NCBI GenBank assembly: GCA_001579985.1
Contig: LRSR01012076.1
Span: forward strand, 1 to 62,559
From: Hypsibius dujardini
Lineage: Eukaryota > Tardigrada > Eutardigrada > Parachela > Hypsibiidae
DNA length: 62,559 nt
Reading direction: 5' to 3'
Part shown: piece after piece, positions 58,860-62,559 of the stretch
Numbering within the stretch: position 1 is the stretch's first letter
Layout of the letters: each line of letters opens with the position of its first letter
Position numbers and translations under genes: made by a program
Notes under the pieces: model-generated
Database searches by the model: none
What the model was told of the DNA's origin: nothing
Seen by the model: only the letters and a program-made list of their open reading frames with translations

Positions 58860-59130
58860 TAAAACAGATATATGAACAGACATGCGGGGGGAGGGGATAT
58901 TCAGACAGATAAACAGACAAACAAATAGACAGGTAGGCAAACGCGCAATGACAGACAAACAGAAGGACTGACAGACAGATAAACAGACAAGCGGGGAAGG
59001 GATATTCAAAGAGATAAACAGACAAAGAGACAGACAGGCAGACAAACACGCAATGACAGACAGACAGGCAGACAGGCAGACAGGCAGAAAACAGCCAGCC
59101 AGTCAGAGAGACAGACATGCAGACAGAGGG
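58860..59130. repeat. Degenerate ACAG/GACA tetranucleotide repeat
   Basis: Runs of acagacagacaggcagacag and variants are interrupted by two copies of ggggatattca. The long open frames here (Cys/Leu/Val/Ser-rich) are by-products of the repeat. Confidence 0.85.
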
Positions 59131-59855
59131 AACGATTTACATTAACTCAAGATAATTATACAAGCTGATCAGCGCTCATAAATTAGCAAAATAATTAACA
59201 CTGAGTGCAGGCACAACAAAAACTACATGAAATACAGAGCCCAAGACCTGCATTACCTACAGGCAACAGGAGACAAGTTTATAAGTTACAAACAAATGCG
59301 GAATGGCAATTATGGATACCTTCGGTTTCAGAGATCACTTCCCGAGCTGCGATTTACAAAGCCGTACAAATTTCTTAGAAGGTTTATAATAAAGTAAGCG
59401 TTGAAAGGGGAGCGACCACTGATCAAACGTATTGAGCAAAGAGATCACACATCATCTAAAGGCAGCAATCAAGTAAAAGTACTGGACAGACAGGAAGCGA
59501 TCGCGTAATTCTACGTAAAGCTGCCGCCTATTCCACCATTCAGACAGTGTGTGCCGCAGAACCGTGTGCAAACATAAGCTTTAATCAAGCTCTGTGCCCG
59601 CAAGGAATTCAAGGAGAATTGCCTTTGTTGTATATTACATGTGAGAATCGTAAAGTCCAAAAACAAGTAACGATAACGAATTTTGTGTAAGTATCATACG
59701 TTTTGTATTTTACATTGATGCAATAAATTTTGGTTCGACAATATTAGATATCCAAAACGCATCACTGAAGGTATTTAAATGAAAAAAATTATTTATTTAC
59801 AAAGAAGTACGCCTTGATTGAAGATATAACGATCAAGCACGTTTGCTTTTTTTAG
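59131..59855. other. Gene-poor interval
   Basis: No supported feature. Only short open frames in A+T-rich sequence. Confidence 0.5.
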
Positions 59856-60170
59856 ATGGAAAGAAAACCTAAATATGAGAGATTTGGCGAAGCCTACATT
59901 ATAGAAGCGCTGATCGTTGTAATCAGTTTCAACGGTTCTCAAGTGATAGAGAAATTTGCGAATGGAGTTCGTCTAGTTCAAACAGGTGCTTCGCCCCTGC
60001 GTGTCGGTACCAGCAAAGTTTCTATTCCACATGTATATTTACTTTCGAAAAGTGATGATTTTAAGGTAATGCGTACTTCTGATGTTATTAAGCAGCTGGT
60101 TATTCTGCGGGGCTTTGAGAACGGTGACCTGCTAGTCAATCCGCCATCTAACCAATTCCGCCCGACTTAG
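59856..60170 (+). CDS. Possible 104-residue open frame, unrecognised
   Basis: An ATG follows an acceptor-like ctttttttag, so this may be an internal or terminal exon rather than a complete gene. The frame is rich in ordinary residues (FGEAYIIEALIVVISFNG, PHVYLLSKSDDFKVMRT) and ends NPPSNQFRPT. No signal peptide, membrane helix or known motif is visible, and no upstream partner exon was identified. A second open frame at 60834-61145 is weaker still. Confidence 0.3.
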   Translation: MERKPKYERFGEAYIIEALIVVISFNGSQVIEKFANGVRLVQTGASPLRVGTSKVSIPHVYLLSKSDDFKVMRTSDVIKQLVILRGFENGDLLVNPPSNQFRPT

Positions 60171-61746
60171 ACATGCAATGTCTGTTTACGTTGACCTTTC
60201 ATTAAAGCAATTCTATCATTAATGATGCTGTTAAATGCTAAATAGTTTATGTCAAAAAAAGAAAAATGTCCGCTCACATATATTCCGCTCGTCTTTTAAT
60301 ACTCACACAAAGTTTGTGGTGTCAGAGACGTTTCTAACTTTCCGAAAAATATACAGCAAGCTGCAATTACAGCATTGCAATAGCAACATTAAGCGTTAAT
60401 TATTAACACCTCACACTGTACGCTTGACGGCCCCACAAGGTGTGCCTGCAGAGTCGTTTGTAGACTATACCACCCACCTGGCAACGAACTGACAAACTAC
60501 CGTTCAGACCCAGGCCTTCACTGTAACCGCAAACATTCGCCGTCCAACACAAAGATCACCTACGGATTCTGTTGTCGACTGCTGTTGCTGTTACCAGACG
60601 GATACAGGCTTATCTGTTCGGTCGCGATATGTTTTGGTTGTTGGTTTGCTTATGATGAAACTGCATATAGTCGTTCATATTGTGACCGTTTGAATTTTTT
60701 TGTATTCCGACGCTCAAGGTCACACAACGGACCCTTTCGCTCGTTGCTACCGTACGTGTCTATAATAAATGTAACAATAAATAAACCCCTTTAGCAAATA
60801 TTATATAGGCGCAAGAATAACAATCGATTCTTTTTGTTCTGCATAATAACCGATCATAAAAACCAGACCCGCGTATTTTGTGCTAGCTACTTGAATACTG
60901 GATTTATCCAGCATATTAAATGTAAAATAAATGCTACGAGCGATCCTCTGTCAATTTTTTTCTTTACTTGTATGGTCCCATACGATTTATTATTTAAAGT
61001 AAATAGCAAATTTTTAAACAGTGTGTACGCAATTTGTTTCCTAATCATGGCGCTGCTGATGTATTGTTTACTTGTCCTCCTTGGTTATGCAAATCATATG
61101 AACCATGTATGGTATATCTGTTCAAATAATGCATTTTTGTCTTGATAGGTCGATCTGTCACATCAAGATGTGACAAAAACTCAATGGAAAACAATTTTCT
61201 GCCTGATCCTTTAGGATCACCCCCAATTCTGATTTCGTTTTTCAAATCCCGGAGGCTTATTTTCGAATTCAAATATATCGACGAATTCTAGGATTAAACG
61301 GTTTGATTTGAATGAAATCGGTTGCAAATTTACTGCATGTAACTAACTCTCCCGATGAAGTGATTCTGATTAAGTAAAACCCCCTCCGCAGAGAATTACC
61401 GGTTAGAAACTTACTTTTTGGAATAGTTGTTTTTAATGATATCTTCAGTTTGCGCCCGCCTGATGTTATTCGACCTATTATTATTTAAAAAGCCCTATTA
61501 AAGACAAATATTTTGCAATTATTAGAATTTTAAAAGATATTCAGTGAGCCATGTCTTTCACATTCTTGTGAATCCAAAAAGTGGAGAAGAATGTCCCAAT
61601 TTTTATTTTTTCAAACATTTTTTTTTAAAAATTCAAAACTAAATAAATTACAAAAATTACAAAAGAATATTCTAGACAAGTAGAATACACTTGCTAAAAA
61701 GCAAAACCAATACATTTGGTGAGCAACCTGAGATTTGGCGATCACT
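60171..61746. other. Gene-poor interval
   Basis: No feature supported beyond A+T-rich sequence and scattered AATAAA motifs. Confidence 0.45.
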
Positions 61747-62515
61747 TCAATTTCGGCAAGTCGCGAGCCATTTTGAGACGTCACCGACATCTTCCCTGTA
61801 GCCGCGGCACTGGGCTTCACTCAGAGAACCTTTAAGCCATCTAACAAGAACAGTGTGCTCCACTGATCCTCCGGAACCGATTGCAGCGTGCTGTACATCC
61901 ATGATATGAGGATAAGAAAAACCTGGGATAGTGATTCTGACCTGCGATTAAAACAATAAACCGCTGTTAAATCGTCTGCTGTTTTGTACAGAATTCTAAT
62001 TGATACTGACTTATAAATCGGTGACCACATGTCAATATGTCCACAGCACGAACCACCATCACCATCCCTCTCGAACGGACTGGTACGAATTTTTCACCCG
62101 TTTGCTTCGTGCAGTTCAGAGGTGATGATTCAGCTTGTTTCACTTTTTTGCGAATCGGTTTGGTCGGTTCGGGATTTGCAGGCAACAACAGAGAAAGTCC
62201 GTCAAAGATGTGAGCCAAAAGTTTGCCAGACCCTGGAATGGAAATGTCAAGGGATACTACTGGCTCGTAACAATAAAAGTGATCAGCTACATTCAACTGC
62301 TTCAGCTCAAACAAACCTTGCAAATGTAGGCTGCTACATGCAAGTTTTATTGATTCAGTTGTCGCCGATGCTACGAGCTCGGAATACTTAGTGCAAAACA
62401 ATTGCCCGGCATGGCGATCAACCTCCTCAAGGCAAAGGCTTGGATAGTTGACTAGTTTCACGTTTGAACCGTGTTCTACGAGAAATGTGCAAAAGATATC
62501 ATATTTCTCGTTTTT
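61747..62515 (-). CDS. Candidate 3' part of a minus-strand gene, unrecognised
   Basis: A long open stretch at about 62515-62009 reads IFCTFLVEHGSNVKLVNY, then DHFYCYEPVVSLDISIPGSG, IFDGLSLLLPANPEPTKPI and KFVPVRSRGMVMVVRAVD. A downstream stretch, 61941-61747, after an acceptor (aatcgcag), reads VRITIPGFSY, HIMDVQHAAIGSGGS and ending KWLATCRN with a stop. The simplest donor (gtcagt) joins them in the wrong phase, so an intervening exon is missing or one stretch is not coding. FLVEHGSNV has an ankyrin-like look, but one partial match is not enough to call it. The 5' end may lie beyond the window. Confidence 0.35.
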
Positions 62516-62526
62516 TTAGCAGCTTG

Positions 62527-62558
<32 letters not shown>

Positions 62559-62559
62559 G
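62527..62559. repeat. (TCTG)n microsatellite at the window end
   Basis: At least eight perfect TCTG units running off the end. The motif is the complement type of the ACAG repeat at 58860. Confidence 0.95.

Noticed and set aside
58849-59118. Cys/Val/Leu-rich open frames resembling a membrane protein
   Set aside because: They are produced by the ACAG/TCTG tetranucleotide repeat.
1-62559. CRISPR arrays, rRNA, tRNA and bacterial-type operons
   Set aside because: None seen; the tandem repeats here lack regular spacers and the genes are spliced.

Overview
This is eukaryotic, invertebrate-like genomic DNA. It is A+T-rich, its genes are split into short exons with consensus GT/AG junctions, and its introns are full of small DNA transposons, foldback and tandem repeats. 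There is a 237-base assembly gap (36689-36925). No rRNA, tRNA, CRISPR or bacterial operon signal is visible. An ecdysozoan is my guess; the exact phylum cannot be read from the window.

The dominant feature is a cluster of six receptor genes, here called R1-R6. Each has a signal peptide, an ANF_receptor-type (receptor guanylate cyclase / natriuretic-peptide-receptor) ligand-binding ectodomain, one membrane helix, and a last exon that reads about 48-62 residues into the juxtamembrane/kinase-homology start and then stops. R1 (4.8-10.4 kb, +) is a decayed pseudogene. R2 (11.3-19.2 kb, +), R3 (20.8-29.2 kb, +) and R4 (30.9-38.1 kb, +) each assemble by hand from 12 exons into one unbroken frame (550, 547 and 555 residues). 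R5 (51.4-46.3 kb, -) and R6 (56.3-52.3 kb, -) form a diverged second subfamily. R6 assembles cleanly (549 residues); R5 is out of frame by one base at a small exon 3. No kinase-homology or guanylate cyclase catalytic exon was seen, so the genes resemble NPR-C-like clearance or G-protein-type receptors rather than cyclases.

Layout: 0-4.1 kb, the 3' part of a single-pass membrane protein gene with a Thr-rich stalk and a Pro-rich tail (+). 4.8-38.1 kb, receptors R1-R4 (+). 38.5-43.2 kb, two tandem paralogues of a four-helix membrane protein (-). 45.3-45.6 kb, a small secreted cysteine-rich peptide whose signal and mature parts lie in different frames (-). 46.3-56.3 kb, receptors R5 and R6 (-). 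56.3-62.6 kb, gene-poor sequence with three weak gene candidates, an ACAG-type microsatellite and a TCTG array at the window end.

R2 and R3 are a recent segmental duplication: upstream regions, introns and exons all align. They carry reciprocal transposon insertions. R2 has a 682-bp long-TIR element in intron 6 whose empty site is in R3. R3 has a 1.5-kb pogo/Tigger-type element in intron 8 whose empty site is in R2. R4 intron 3 holds a 3.1-kb foldback-like structure with nested inverted tandem arrays.
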